The notes: generated by a model from the sequence alone, not told the origin. Shown: positions 40,408-48,404, numbered from the stretch's first letter. The stretch is 64,000 nt of DNA from Pseudomonas lalucatii (GCF_018398425.1 NZ_JADPMV010000002.1:186001-250000); one strand, 5' to 3'. Translations and numbers: made by a program.

Positions 40408-40417
40408 CCTTGGTAGC
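40408..40417 (-). promoter_or_regulatory. Shared ped/pqq operator upstream of pedH
   Basis: CCTTGGTAGC on the plus strand (GCTACCAAGG toward pedH), 115 bp before the pedH start. A degenerate second copy (CCGTTCGG, GG at 40434-40435) falls 22 bp away. It also lies about 95 bp before the divergent methyltransferase gene. Confidence 0.5.
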
Positions 40418-40510
40418 AATACCCGCCCCGTTCGGCGCCGCCGCGGCGCGCAACCGGGGCCAACGGCAGCGCCCTTCTCGCTTAGAATGGCCGGCCATGC
40501 CCCGACGACC

Positions 40511-41467
40511 ATGCCCATGAATGCCCACGCCATCGAAACCCTGCACCAGCACCTGCTCGCCGCCCTGAGCACCGCCCCGGACGAGGCCCGCCGCCTGTTC
40601 CATGGTCGCGGCCAGCGCTGGCCGGGCCTGGAACAGGTCACCGTCGACTGGCTGCAGGGGATAGTGCTGGTATGCCTGTTCCGCGACCCGGGCGAGACCG
40701 AGCTGCAGGCCCTGAAGCAGATGCTCCTGAGCCTGCCCCGGGCGCCGGCCTGGCAGCAGTGCGGGGCCCAGGGCCTGCTGCTGCAGCACCGCTATCGCCC
40801 GGACTGCGCCGCCGAGTGGCTGCACGGCGCGACCGTCGAGCAGTGCCTGGTCAGCGAGCACGGCCTGCGCTTCAAGCTGGACCTGGGCACCAAGCAGAAC
40901 AGCGGGCTGTTCCTCGACATGCGCTACGGACGCCGCTGGGTCCGCGAGCAGGCCCGCGGCCAGCGGGTGCTGAACCTGTTCGCCTACACCTGCGGCTTCT
41001 CCGTGGCCGCCCTCGCCGGCGGCGCCGAGCAGGTGGTCAACCTGGACATGGCCAAGGCCGCCCTCAACCGCGGGCGGGACAACCACCGCCTCAACGGCCA
41101 CGACCTGAACCGGGTGATCTTCCTCGGCCACGAGCTGTTCAAGTCCTGGGGCAAGGTAAAGAGGCTCGGCCCCTACGACCTGGTGATCATCGACCCGCCG
41201 TCGTTTCAGAAGGGCAGCTTCGTCCTGACCCAGGACTACCGCAAGATCCTCCGCCGCCTGCCCGAGCTGCTCAATGCCGGGGGCAGGGTGCTGGCCTGCC
41301 TCAACGACCCGGCCCTGGGCCCCGGGTTCCTGCTCCGGAGCATGGCCGAGGAGGCGCCGGGGCTGCGCTTCGAGCAGCGCCTGGACAACCCGCCGGAGTT
41401 CGCCGACATCGCCGCCGACAGCGGCCTCAAGGCCCTGGTGTTCCGCCGGACGGACGCCGCGCCTTAG
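40511..41467 (+). CDS. Class I SAM-dependent methyltransferase (RlmI/RlmK-like)
   Basis: A 318-residue protein with a Rossmann-type SAM methyltransferase domain in the C-terminal two thirds: GLFLDMRYGRRWVREQARGQRVLNLFAYTCGFSVAALAGGA (SAM loop) and DLVIIDPPSFQKGSF, the DPPxF motif of the 23S rRNA m5C/m2G RlmI-RlmK group. It lacks the N-terminal PUA domain of RlmI. Two adjacent ATGs (40511, 40517) fit equally; no clear ribosome binding site is seen. It is unrelated to alcohol oxidation yet sits inside the locus on the opposite strand, and its stop is 1 bp from the stop of the convergent hydrolase gene. Confidence 0.85.
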   Translation: MPMNAHAIETLHQHLLAALSTAPDEARRLFHGRGQRWPGLEQVTVDWLQGIVLVCLFRDPGETELQALKQMLLSLPRAPAWQQCGAQGLLLQHRYRPDCAAEWLHGATVEQCLVSEHGLRFKLDLGTKQNSGLFLDMRYGRRWVREQARGQRVLNLFAYTCGFSVAALAGGAEQVVNLDMAKAALNRGRDNHRLNGHDLNRVIFLGHELFKSWGKVKRLGPYDLVIIDPPSFQKGSFVLTQDYRKILRRLPELLNAGGRVLACLNDPALGPGFLLRSMAEEAPGLRFEQRLDNPPEFADIAADSGLKALVFRRTDAAP

Positions 41468-41468
41468 C

Positions 41469-42413
41469 TCATTCGGCCGCGCCGTCGCGGTCCACCCGGC
41501 GCAACTGCCCCCGCTCGTAGCGCGGATAGAGGTGGCTGACGCTGCGGATCAGCTCGTAGCGCGTCAGGCTGAGCCCGGCGAAGCGCGCGGGGATCGCTGT
41601 GCGCATCAGCTCGTTCATCTCCGCGCCGCGCTCGGCGCCGCCCTGCATCACCCCGTGCAGCCAGCCGAGGTAGTCGCGCATCTGCACGAAGGGCGCGGCG
41701 TCGCTGGCCAGCGGGCCGTGGCCGGGCACCAACAGCTTCCAGGGCAAGGCTTGCAGCCGGTCCAGGTCGTCCAGCCAGACCTCCAGCCCCGGCGTGCCGG
41801 GGGTGGTCAGGGCGCGTTGGTAGAACAGCAGGTCGCCGGCGAACAGCACGCCGCTGGTCTCGTCGAATACCGCCAGGTCGGCGCCGGTGTGGCCGCTCAG
41901 GGCCAGCAGGTGCAGGCGCCGCTCGCCCCAGTGCAGCACGCCGGCCTGCAGCGTCTCGTTGGGCAGCACCAGCTCGGTGCCGCGCATCCAGTCGCCGACC
42001 AGGCGGTACATGTTCTCCGCCATGGCCTCCCCCTCCTCGGCCAGCAGGGCGCGGGTGCCGGGCAGCGCGGCGATGGGCACATCGACGAAGGCCTGGTTGC
42101 CCAGGACATGATCGGGGTGATGGTGGGTCAGCAGCAGCCTGTCGACCGGCTTGTCGGTGACCGCCGCGATGGCCCGGCGCAGGGCCTCGCCGTAGCGTCT
42201 CGAGGGGCCGCTGTCGATCACCAGCACGCCGTTTTCGCCGACGATGAAACCGGTATTGACGATATTGCCGCCGTTGTCCCGAGCGAAGTTGGCGGTGCTG
42301 CCTGCCACCAGCCACACGCCCTCGGCGATCTGCCGCGGTTGCAGGGCGTAATCGAGTTCGGCGCGCAGGCCCGACGCGGCGAGCAGCGCGACCACCAGCA
42401 ACAACCAGCGCAT
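41469..42413 (-). CDS. Quinoprotein relay system zinc metallohydrolase 1
   Basis: A 314-residue periplasmic metallo-beta-lactamase-fold protein of the SoxH-related, quinoprotein-associated type. It has a signal peptide (about 1-18), the zinc motif HHHPDH at residues 97-102, LSGHTGAD, FAGDLLFY and PGHGP. The family occurs only with PQQ dehydrogenases and SoxYZ-like carriers. The ATG at 42413 has a near-perfect AGGAGG 5 bases upstream; a GTG two codons earlier overlaps that site. It is last in the pedF-binding protein-SoxYZ-hydrolase unit. Confidence 0.9.
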   Translation of the reverse strand: MRWLLLVVALLAASGLRAELDYALQPRQIAEGVWLVAGSTANFARDNGGNIVNTGFIVGENGVLVIDSGPSRRYGEALRRAIAAVTDKPVDRLLLTHHHPDHVLGNQAFVDVPIAALPGTRALLAEEGEAMAENMYRLVGDWMRGTELVLPNETLQAGVLHWGERRLHLLALSGHTGADLAVFDETSGVLFAGDLLFYQRALTTPGTPGLEVWLDDLDRLQALPWKLLVPGHGPLASDAAPFVQMRDYLGWLHGVMQGGAERGAEMNELMRTAIPARFAGLSLTRYELIRSVSHLYPRYERGQLRRVDRDGAAE

Positions 42414-42473
42414 GGGCACCTCCTGGATCTATCGAACGACCTACCGGGTGGTCGGAGCTGGCGCCGGATGCGC

Positions 42474-43229
42474 CTAGAGCGCCGCGGCGAACTCGTTGCC
42501 GTTGTTGTCGCGCAGCCACAGCCGGGTTTCCTCCCGGCCCTGCACTTCCAGGCCGAGGGTCGGGTTCTCGCTGACCGCCGGGAACAGCTCGAGCCTGGCC
42601 AGCACCCGGCCGGCGGCATCGCGCAGCTCGGCCTGGTCGAGGAAGAATTCGGGAATGCCGTCGACCAGGCCGTTGTCCATCGGGTGGACCACCTGCAGGC
42701 GCAGGCGGCTGGCCGCGCCCAGGGCGAAGCGGCGGCCGTGCACCTGACCCTGGCGCTCCTGCCAGCCGGGCTGGGCGCGCACCACGCTGGGCGCGGTGCA
42801 GCCGCCGCCGGCCGCGTCGACCTGGGTCGAGCCGACATGCCAGAGGCCGGCGCGGGTCAGCACCGCGACGCGGATCGGCGTGGCCTGCTCGACCCGGATG
42901 CGGATGGCCAGGCGCGGCAGCACCCGCTCGCCCGGCTGGAAATCGAAGATGCGCGGGATGGGGTTGAGCTCGGCCCAGGCCAGCATCCGCACCACCTGCT
43001 CACCGAGGGCGCTGGCGTCGACCTGGATCGGCACCTGCCGGGCGTCCTCGGCGAAGGGCGGCGCCAGCACCCGGACCCGCTCGTCGAAGACGAAGGGCGC
43101 GCCGTCGAGCAGGCGCTGGTGGTGGTAGTCCCACATCACCGAGGTGACCGGATCGCCCTCGGCGCCGCGGGCCTCCCAGGCCAGGGCGAAACACGCCAAC
43201 AGCAGCAGCGCGCGCCAATCCAGTCCCAT
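42474..43229 (-). CDS. Quinoprotein-associated SoxYZ-like carrier protein
   Basis: A 251-residue exported protein with a signal peptide (about 1-23). Residues 30-150 resemble SoxY, ending in the arm DAAGGGCTAPS with Cys144, the residue that in SoxY carries sulfur intermediates. Residues 160-251 resemble SoxZ (LQVVHPMDNGLVDGIPEFFLDQ). The two modules are fused, as in the quinoprotein-dehydrogenase-associated family. What the carrier cysteine binds in alcohol oxidation is unknown. A strong AGGAGG site lies 6 bases before the ATG at 43229. Confidence 0.9.
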   Translation of the reverse strand: MGLDWRALLLLACFALAWEARGAEGDPVTSVMWDYHHQRLLDGAPFVFDERVRVLAPPFAEDARQVPIQVDASALGEQVVRMLAWAELNPIPRIFDFQPGERVLPRLAIRIRVEQATPIRVAVLTRAGLWHVGSTQVDAAGGGCTAPSVVRAQPGWQERQGQVHGRRFALGAASRLRLQVVHPMDNGLVDGIPEFFLDQAELRDAAGRVLARLELFPAVSENPTLGLEVQGREETRLWLRDNNGNEFAAAL

Positions 43230-43268
43230 GCTCCACCTCCTGTTGTGCCCGGGCACGCGGGCGCCGCG

Positions 43269-44168
43269 CTATTCGACGTCCTGGTACAGCCCCGGCAGCT
43301 CGTACTGCAGGCCGTAGCGGCCGTAGAGCGCCTTCAGCTGGCCGCCGAGGATCAGCCCTTCGAGCCGTTCCTCCAGGGCGTAGGCCAGTTGGCGGTTACT
43401 CTGGTGCACCGCCATGCCGATGTCCCACACCTGCTTGCCCAGCTTCGGATAGGCGTTGTGCGCCAATGCCAGGTGCTGGTCGCCGGCCTGCTGCAGCTGC
43501 CAGTCGATCTCGCCGCGCAGGGCCATCACCGCGTCCACCTCGCCCTGCTGCATGCCGGCGAAGGCCGCCGCGGTGTTGGGGTAGTGGTGGGTCTGGCGGC
43601 TGAGCATGCCGTCGAACAGCGAGGACAGGTAGAAGGACGGCACGCTGTCGACCTCGACGCCGATCGGGTGCTGCTGGAACACCGCGACGCTGGGCACCTC
43701 CTGCAGGCGGCGGCGATCATGGGCCAGCTGCCAGCGCTCGCGCTGGTAGGGGCCGAACATCACCACCAGGTCGTTGGCCAGTTCGCCGAACTCGTTGCTC
43801 ATGTAGGCGAAGTCGCGGTCGTAGGGCACCCGCAGCATCACGTCGGCCAGTTCCTGCGGGCGCAGGTAGTGGCCGCGCCAGACGTAGTCGCGCAGGTCGT
43901 CGTCGAGTTTCTCGCCGGGCGGCGCCCAGATCAGCGCCAGCTCCAGGCCCAGGCCCTCGGCCAGGGCCCGGGCCAGCTCGACATCGACGCCGCGCCCCTG
44001 GCCGTCCTGCTGGAAGCTGTAGGGGGCGAAATCCTGGTATACGGCCACCTTGAGCACGCCGGAGGCGACGATGGCATCGTAGTCGCGCACCGGCGCCTGG
44101 GCATGGGCCGGCAGGGCCGCCAGCCACAGCAGTGCCGTCAGCAGACGCGGCAGCAGACCGAGGCGCAT
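43269..44168 (-). CDS. Quinoprotein-associated periplasmic substrate-binding protein (MoxJ/PedG type)
   Basis: A 299-residue type II periplasmic binding protein with a signal peptide (cut near AHAQA). Features: VASGVLKVAVYQDFAPYSFQQDGQGRGVDVELARALAE and later MALRGEIDWQLQQ. Homologues (MoxJ, XoxJ and the family of P. putida PP_2676) occur beside PQQ dehydrogenases and are thought to help activate the dehydrogenase or deliver it to its cytochrome rather than to feed a transporter. No permease gene is next to it. It lies 5 bp after pedF. Confidence 0.9.
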   Translation of the reverse strand: MRLGLLPRLLTALLWLAALPAHAQAPVRDYDAIVASGVLKVAVYQDFAPYSFQQDGQGRGVDVELARALAEGLGLELALIWAPPGEKLDDDLRDYVWRGHYLRPQELADVMLRVPYDRDFAYMSNEFGELANDLVVMFGPYQRERWQLAHDRRRLQEVPSVAVFQQHPIGVEVDSVPSFYLSSLFDGMLSRQTHHYPNTAAAFAGMQQGEVDAVMALRGEIDWQLQQAGDQHLALAHNAYPKLGKQVWDIGMAVHQSNRQLAYALEERLEGLILGGQLKALYGRYGLQYELPGLYQDVE

Positions 44169-44173
44169 GGCCG

Positions 44174-44593
44174 TCACTCCTCGATGGCCACGCTTTCCAG
44201 GTAGCTGCGCACGGCCCACAGCGCCTCCTGGCTGAGGTAGTCGGCCATCTTCGGCATGTACACCCGGCCGTCGCGCACCGCGCCGTTGATCACCCGCTCC
44301 TTGAACCACTCGTCGCCCATGGCGCCGACCTCCAGCAGGCGCAGGTCGGGGGCGATGCCGCCGGACTTGGCCTCCAGGCCGTGGCAGGCCGCGCAGTTCT
44401 GGTTGTAGGCCGAGGCACCGATCTCGATGGCCTGGGGGTTGTCGCGGTAGGGGTTCTCCTCCAGCCACTCCTCGCCGAGGGCCTCCAGGCCCTGGGTGTT
44501 GACCGCCTGGGGGACCACATCGCCATGGGCCCAGAGGGTGCCGGAGACGGCGAGCAGCAGCAGGGCGAAAGCGGTTTTCTTTGTAGTTTTCAT
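44174..44593 (-). CDS. pedF: Cytochrome c-550 PedF
   Basis: A 139-residue class I cytochrome c with a signal peptide (about 1-22), haem motif CAACH at residues 67-71 and probable axial Met113 or Met116 in RVYMPKMADYLS. It accepts electrons from the PQQ alcohol dehydrogenase. The start at 44593 follows from GAGG 8 bases upstream and the signal peptide. In P. putida pedF is preceded by the calcium-type dehydrogenase pedE; here the operator region and a cupredoxin-like gene lie in that place. Confidence 0.94.
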   Translation of the reverse strand: MKTTKKTAFALLLLAVSGTLWAHGDVVPQAVNTQGLEALGEEWLEENPYRDNPQAIEIGASAYNQNCAACHGLEAKSGGIAPDLRLLEVGAMGDEWFKERVINGAVRDGRVYMPKMADYLSQEALWAVRSYLESVAIEE

Positions 44594-44684
44594 GTTCCAG
44601 ACCTCATCGAATGCACGCAGGACAAGCCGACAGGAGACTTGCATGGCCTCATCTTAAGAAGCCCGTAGCGGGCACCGAATGCTG

Positions 44685-44717
44685 CTTTGGTGGCCCGCCT
44701 CTAGTCCCTTGGTAGTA
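44685..44717 (-). promoter_or_regulatory. Shared ped/pqq operator, two copies, upstream of pedF
   Basis: CTTTGGTGGC (44685-44694) and CCTTGGTAGTA (44707-44717) with their cores 22 bp apart, about 92 bp before the pedF start. The 145 bp between the cupredoxin-like gene and pedF hold nothing else. Confidence 0.6.
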
Positions 44718-44738
44718 AGGCTTGCGATGGTGCGCGGC

Positions 44739-45176
44739 CTACTTGACCAGGAAATGGCCGAGCATGCCCTTGTGCTCCAGGCCCTTGGCGTAGAAGCGGA
44801 ACTTGCCCGGCTTGATCGGCACGAAGAAGAGCTCCGCCTCGCCGGCGTCCTCGAACTCCAGCTCGGTGAGGGTCACCGCCTTGATCTCCACGCCGCCGGC
44901 CTCGACCTTGCGCAGGTAGATGGCGGTGGCCAGCTCCGGCGCCTGGAAGGCGTACTCCTTCTGCCCGCTGGCGATGATCTTCAGCTGGTAGGCCTTGCCG
45001 GTTTCCAGCTGGTATTCGTGCTGCGACATGGCGTAGTCGCTGTCGTCGTCGCCCAGGCGCAGGTCGGGCAAGGCGGTGGTGCGGCGGGTCAGGTCACCCT
45101 CGGCATGCAGGCTATCGACGCCGATCAGGCTGACGATCAGCATCAGCGGCAGCAGCAGGGTCTTGATGGTACGCAT
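44739..45176 (-). CDS. Cupredoxin-like periplasmic protein
   Basis: A 145-residue exported protein: signal peptide about 1-24, then an acidic segment and a beta-rich domain (about 50-145) of cupredoxin pattern, with LTELEFEDAGEAELFFVPIKPGKFRFYAKGLEHKGMLGHFLVK at its end. The mature protein has no cysteine, so a classic type 1 copper site is impossible; the two His of the C-terminal loop and Met could still bind metal. The start at 45176 has GAGG upstream. Its operator is shared with the divergent binding protein gene. Function unknown; regulation suggests a part in periplasmic electron transfer or metal handling for PedH. Confidence 0.75.
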   Translation of the reverse strand: MRTIKTLLLPLMLIVSLIGVDSLHAEGDLTRRTTALPDLRLGDDDSDYAMSQHEYQLETGKAYQLKIIASGQKEYAFQAPELATAIYLRKVEAGGVEIKAVTLTELEFEDAGEAELFFVPIKPGKFRFYAKGLEHKGMLGHFLVK

Positions 45177-45242
45177 GGCTCTCACCTCTTCTTGTCGTGG
45201 GTTCTGCGGCCCATGCTAGAACGTGGCAATCCCAGCCGATTT

Positions 45243-45275
45243 ACTACCTTGGTACCGCCCGACTGGTACTTTCTG
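45243..45275. promoter_or_regulatory. Shared ped/pqq operator, two copies, in a divergent promoter region
   Basis: ACTACCTTGGTACC (45243-45256) and GGTACTTTC (45265-45273) have TAC triplets at 45245 and 45267, 22 bp apart. It lies 69 bp before the cupredoxin-like gene and about 60 bp before the binding protein gene on the other strand, so it could serve both. Confidence 0.6.
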
Positions 45276-45334
45276 CATATTTCCCCGCCCTACCGCAGTT
45301 CCTATGCTGGCGACACCTGCCCAGGAGTTGCCCC

Positions 45335-46528
45335 ATGCGTCCGTTCAGACTCCACCTGCCGTTCTGCCTGTGCGCCCTGCTCGGCGTGGCCCCGCCCGGC
45401 CTGGCCGCCGACCCGGCGGCCGAACTGCAGGTGCGCATCGGCTACCTGGCCTACATCCCCGACCGCGGACCGCTGCTGTCCAACGTCATCCCCGAACCAG
45501 CGGACGCCGGCCTGCGCGGCGCCGAACTGGCGATCGTCGACAGCAACAGCACCGGGCGCTTCCTCAAGCACGGCTACCGCCTGGAGGTCGCCGAGCGCGA
45601 AGACGGCGCCAGCCTGGTCGAGGCCGCCGCGGCGCTGCACGCCCAGGGCGTGCGCCTGTTCGTGGTCAACGCCCCCGCTGCCACCCTCAGGCAGCTCAGC
45701 GCGGGCCTGAGCGACAGCCTGCTGTTCAACGCCGGCAGCGCCGACGACGAGCTGCGTAGCAGCCAGTGCCTGACCAACGTGCTGCACAGCCTGCCGAGCC
45801 GGGCCATGCTCGCCGATGCCCTGGCGCAGTTCCTCGCCGTGCGCAAGTGGAGCCGCTGGCTGCTGATCGACGGCGCCACCGCGGACGACGCGGCCTACGC
45901 CGCCGCCTTGCGGCGCGCGGCCAGGCGCTTCGGCCTGCGCATAGTCGCCGAGAAGCCCTGGAGCTTCGACAACGACCAGCGCCGCAGCGCCCAGGCCGAG
46001 ATGCCGCTGTTCACCCAGACCGCCGAGTACGACGTGGTGCTGGTGGCCGACGAACGCGGCGACTTCGGCGAGTACCTGCCCTACCAGACCTGGTACCCGC
46101 GGCCGGTGGCCGGCACCCAGGGCCTGACCCCCACCGCCTGGCACAAGACGGTGGAGACCTTCGGCGCCGCCCAGCTGCAGAAACGCTTCGAGGCCCAGGC
46201 CGGGCGCTGGATGAACGACCGCGACTACGCCGCCTGGATCGCCGTGCGCAGCATCGCCAGCGCGGTGACCAGGCTGCGCCGGGCCGACGCCGCGGCGCTC
46301 CGCAGCCTGGCCCTGAGCGAGCAGCTGCCGCTGGACGGCTTCAAGGGCCGCAAGCTCAGCTACCGCCCGTGGAACGGCCAGCTGCGCCAGCCCATTGCCC
46401 TGGTGCAGCCCCGCGCCCTGGTCAGCACCTCGCCGCAGGAGGGTTTCCTGCACCCGCACAACGAGATGGACAGCCTCGGCTACGACCGCCCCGAGGTGAG
46501 CTGCGACCTGGCGGGTCACGCCAATTGA
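45335..46528 (+). CDS. ABC-type substrate-binding protein of the PQQ alcohol dehydrogenase system (PedA1 type)
   Basis: A 397-residue periplasmic binding-protein-like protein (TIGR03863 family) with a signal peptide (about 1-24). It belongs to the Leu/Ile/Val-binding fold; blocks LQVRIGYLAYIPDRGPLLSNV and GAAQLQKRFEAQAGRWMNDRDYAAWIAVRSI are typical. It starts the plus-strand run with the beta-propeller, ATPase and permease genes, corresponding to P. putida pedA1-A2-B-C, an exporter linked to tolerance of aromatic alcohols. A putative ribosome binding site CAGGAG is 10 bases before the ATG at 45335. Confidence 0.88.
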   Translation: MRPFRLHLPFCLCALLGVAPPGLAADPAAELQVRIGYLAYIPDRGPLLSNVIPEPADAGLRGAELAIVDSNSTGRFLKHGYRLEVAEREDGASLVEAAAALHAQGVRLFVVNAPAATLRQLSAGLSDSLLFNAGSADDELRSSQCLTNVLHSLPSRAMLADALAQFLAVRKWSRWLLIDGATADDAAYAAALRRAARRFGLRIVAEKPWSFDNDQRRSAQAEMPLFTQTAEYDVVLVADERGDFGEYLPYQTWYPRPVAGTQGLTPTAWHKTVETFGAAQLQKRFEAQAGRWMNDRDYAAWIAVRSIASAVTRLRRADAAALRSLALSEQLPLDGFKGRKLSYRPWNGQLRQPIALVQPRALVSTSPQEGFLHPHNEMDSLGYDRPEVSCDLAGHAN

Positions 46529-46529
46529 T

Positions 46530-46586
46530 GGTGCGCACGGCGCACCACCCATGAACCTGCAGCCCGCAGGGTGCGCCGTGCGCACC
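46530..46586. repeat. 17-bp perfect inverted repeat of the GGTGCGCACGGCGCACC type
   Basis: Arms at 46530-46546 and 46570-46586 are exact complements with a 23-base spacer. It lies between two genes of one operon, in the 88-bp gap. The arm sequence is itself nearly palindromic, as in short dispersed pseudomonad repeats. Confidence 0.85.
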
Positions 46587-46616
46587 GCCATGCCCCAACA
46601 GCAAGAGGATCGATCC

Positions 46617-47582
46617 ATGCGTCTCAGCCACCTTGCCTGCGCCATCGCCCTCGGCCTCGCCAGCGGCGTCGGCCAGGCCGCCACCGCCTACGTGTCCAAC
46701 GAGAAGGACGACAGCATCAGCGTGATCGACCTGGACAGCCTCGAGGTCACCGAGACCCTGGCCGTCGGCATGCGCCCGCGCGGCCTGCTGCTGTCGGCCG
46801 ATCACCAGCTGCTGTACATCTGCGCCAGCGACTCGGACCGGGTGCAGGTGATGGACCTGGCCACGCGGCAGATCGTCAAGGAGCTGCCCTCCGGCGCCGA
46901 CCCCGAGCAGTTCGCCCTGCACCCCAACGACCGCTGGCTGTACATCTCCAACGAGGACGATGCCCTGGCCACGGTGGTCGATACACAAACGGACGAGGTG
47001 CTGGCGCAGATCGACGTCGGCGTCGAGCCCGAGGGCATGGCGGTCAGCCCGGACGGCAAGTGGGCGGTCAACACCAGCGAGACCACCAACATGCTGCACT
47101 GGATCGACACCGCCACCCAGCAGCTGATGGACAACACCCTGGTGGACCAGCGCCCGCGGCACGTCGAGTTCGACAGGGACGGCACGCGCCTGTGGGCCTC
47201 GGCGGAGATCGGCGGCACGGTCACGGTGCTCGACGTCGCCACCCGCCAGGTGCTCAAGGTGCTGAGCTTCCAGATCAAGGGCGTGCACCCGGACAAGGTG
47301 CAGCCGGTCGGGGTCAAGCTCAGCGCCGACGGCCGCTACGCCTTCGTCGCCCTGGGCCCGGCCAACCACGTGGCGGTGGTCGACGCCAAGACTTACGAGG
47401 TCCTCGACTACCTGCTGGTGGGCCGGCGCGTCTGGCACCTGGCCTTCACCCCGGACCAGAAGCGCCTGCTGACCACCAACGGGGTCAGCGGCGACGTCTC
47501 GGTGATCGAGGTGGACAGCCTCAAGGTGAGCAAGTCGATCAAGGTCGGCCGCTACCCCTGGGGCGTGGTGGTGACGCCGTGA
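46617..47582 (+). CDS. PQQ-dependent catabolism-associated beta-propeller protein (PedA2 type)
   Basis: A 321-residue exported YVTN-family beta-propeller (TIGR03866 type) with a signal peptide (about 1-20, cut at GQA). Seven repeats of the pattern SDxxxVxVxDxxTxxVxxxLxVG are visible, for example YVSNEKDDSISVIDLDSLEV and ISNEDDALATVVDTQ. It may bind a metal or partner protein; it shows no catalytic motif. A GAGG site lies 8 bases before the ATG at 46617. Its stop overlaps the GTG start of the ATPase (GTGA). Confidence 0.9.
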   Translation: MRLSHLACAIALGLASGVGQAATAYVSNEKDDSISVIDLDSLEVTETLAVGMRPRGLLLSADHQLLYICASDSDRVQVMDLATRQIVKELPSGADPEQFALHPNDRWLYISNEDDALATVVDTQTDEVLAQIDVGVEPEGMAVSPDGKWAVNTSETTNMLHWIDTATQQLMDNTLVDQRPRHVEFDRDGTRLWASAEIGGTVTVLDVATRQVLKVLSFQIKGVHPDKVQPVGVKLSADGRYAFVALGPANHVAVVDAKTYEVLDYLLVGRRVWHLAFTPDQKRLLTTNGVSGDVSVIEVDSLKVSKSIKVGRYPWGVVVTP

Positions 47583-48301
47583 ACGCCCTCGAGGTCAGCG
47601 ACCTGGCCTTCGCCTATGGCCCCCGCCAGGCCCTGCAGGACCTGAGCTTCAGCGTGGCGCCCGGCCGCTTCGCCGCGCTGCTGGGCCCCAACGGCGCCGG
47701 CAAGTCGACCCTGATCGCCCTGCTCACCCGCCTCTACGACCTGCAGCAGGGCGAGATCCGCGTGCTGGGCAGCAGCCTCGCTCGCCAGCCGCACCTGGCC
47801 CTGCGCCAGCTCGGTGTGGTGTTCCAGCAGAGCACCCTGGACCTGGACCTCGGCGTCGAGCAGAACCTGCACTACCACGCCGCCCTGCATGGGCTGGGGC
47901 GGCGCCAGGCGCAGGCGCGGATCGACGAGGAGCTGGCGCGCCAGCAGCTCGGCGAACGTCGCCATGACAAGGTTCGCGCCCTCAATGGCGGCCACCGCCG
48001 CCGCGTGGAGATCGCCCGCGCCCTGCTGCATCGGCCGCGCCTGCTGCTGCTCGACGAGGCCAGCGCCGGACTCGACCCGGCCAGCCGCCTGGCGCTGAAC
48101 CGGCATGTACGCCAGCTGTGCCGCGACCAGGGCCTGGCGGTGCTGTGGACCACCCATTTGCTCGACGAGGTGCAGGCCGACGACGAGCTGCTGGTCCTCG
48201 ACCACGGCCGCCTGGCGGCCCAGGGACCAGCCCAGCGCGTCAGCGCCGGCGACGTCAGCCTGACCGCCACCTTCGCCCGCCTGACCGCGGAGCAGGCATG
48301 A
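47579..48301 (+). CDS. pedB: ABC transporter ATP-binding protein (PedB type)
   Basis: A 240-residue ABC ATPase. Walker A GPNGAGKST is at residues 36-44, Q-loop VVFQQ near 81, Walker B LLLLDEAS at 155-162 and H-loop WTTHLLDE. The signature motif is LNGGHRRR (135-142) instead of LSGGQxxR: Ser is Asn and Gln is His. It starts at GTG, overlapping the previous stop, so it is translation-coupled. It pairs with the ABC-2 permease to form the ped-type alcohol-linked exporter. Confidence 0.9.
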   Translation: MNALEVSDLAFAYGPRQALQDLSFSVAPGRFAALLGPNGAGKSTLIALLTRLYDLQQGEIRVLGSSLARQPHLALRQLGVVFQQSTLDLDLGVEQNLHYHAALHGLGRRQAQARIDEELARQQLGERRHDKVRALNGGHRRRVEIARALLHRPRLLLLDEASAGLDPASRLALNRHVRQLCRDQGLAVLWTTHLLDEVQADDELLVLDHGRLAAQGPAQRVSAGDVSLTATFARLTAEQA

Positions 48302-48310
48302 AACGCCTGG

Positions 48311-48373
48311 CAGGGTGCGCCGCGCACAGCGCCGTCACACCACGCCAGCCCCTGGTGCGCACCGCGCACCCTG
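48311..48373. repeat. Imperfect inverted repeat related to the 46530 repeat
   Basis: CAGGGTGCGC (48311-48320) pairs with GCGCACCCTG (48364-48373), and the inner GTGCGCACC-like blocks extend the similarity to the 46530-46586 repeat. It fills most of the 103-bp gap between the ATPase and permease genes. Confidence 0.65.
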
Positions 48374-48404
48374 CCCACACATGGCAACCGACGGAGCCCG
48401 CGTC

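Noticed and set aside
41274..44204. Plus-strand 976-codon open frame opposite the relay operon
   Set aside because: It covers four real minus-strand genes with signal peptides and motifs; its composition is that of a shadow frame.
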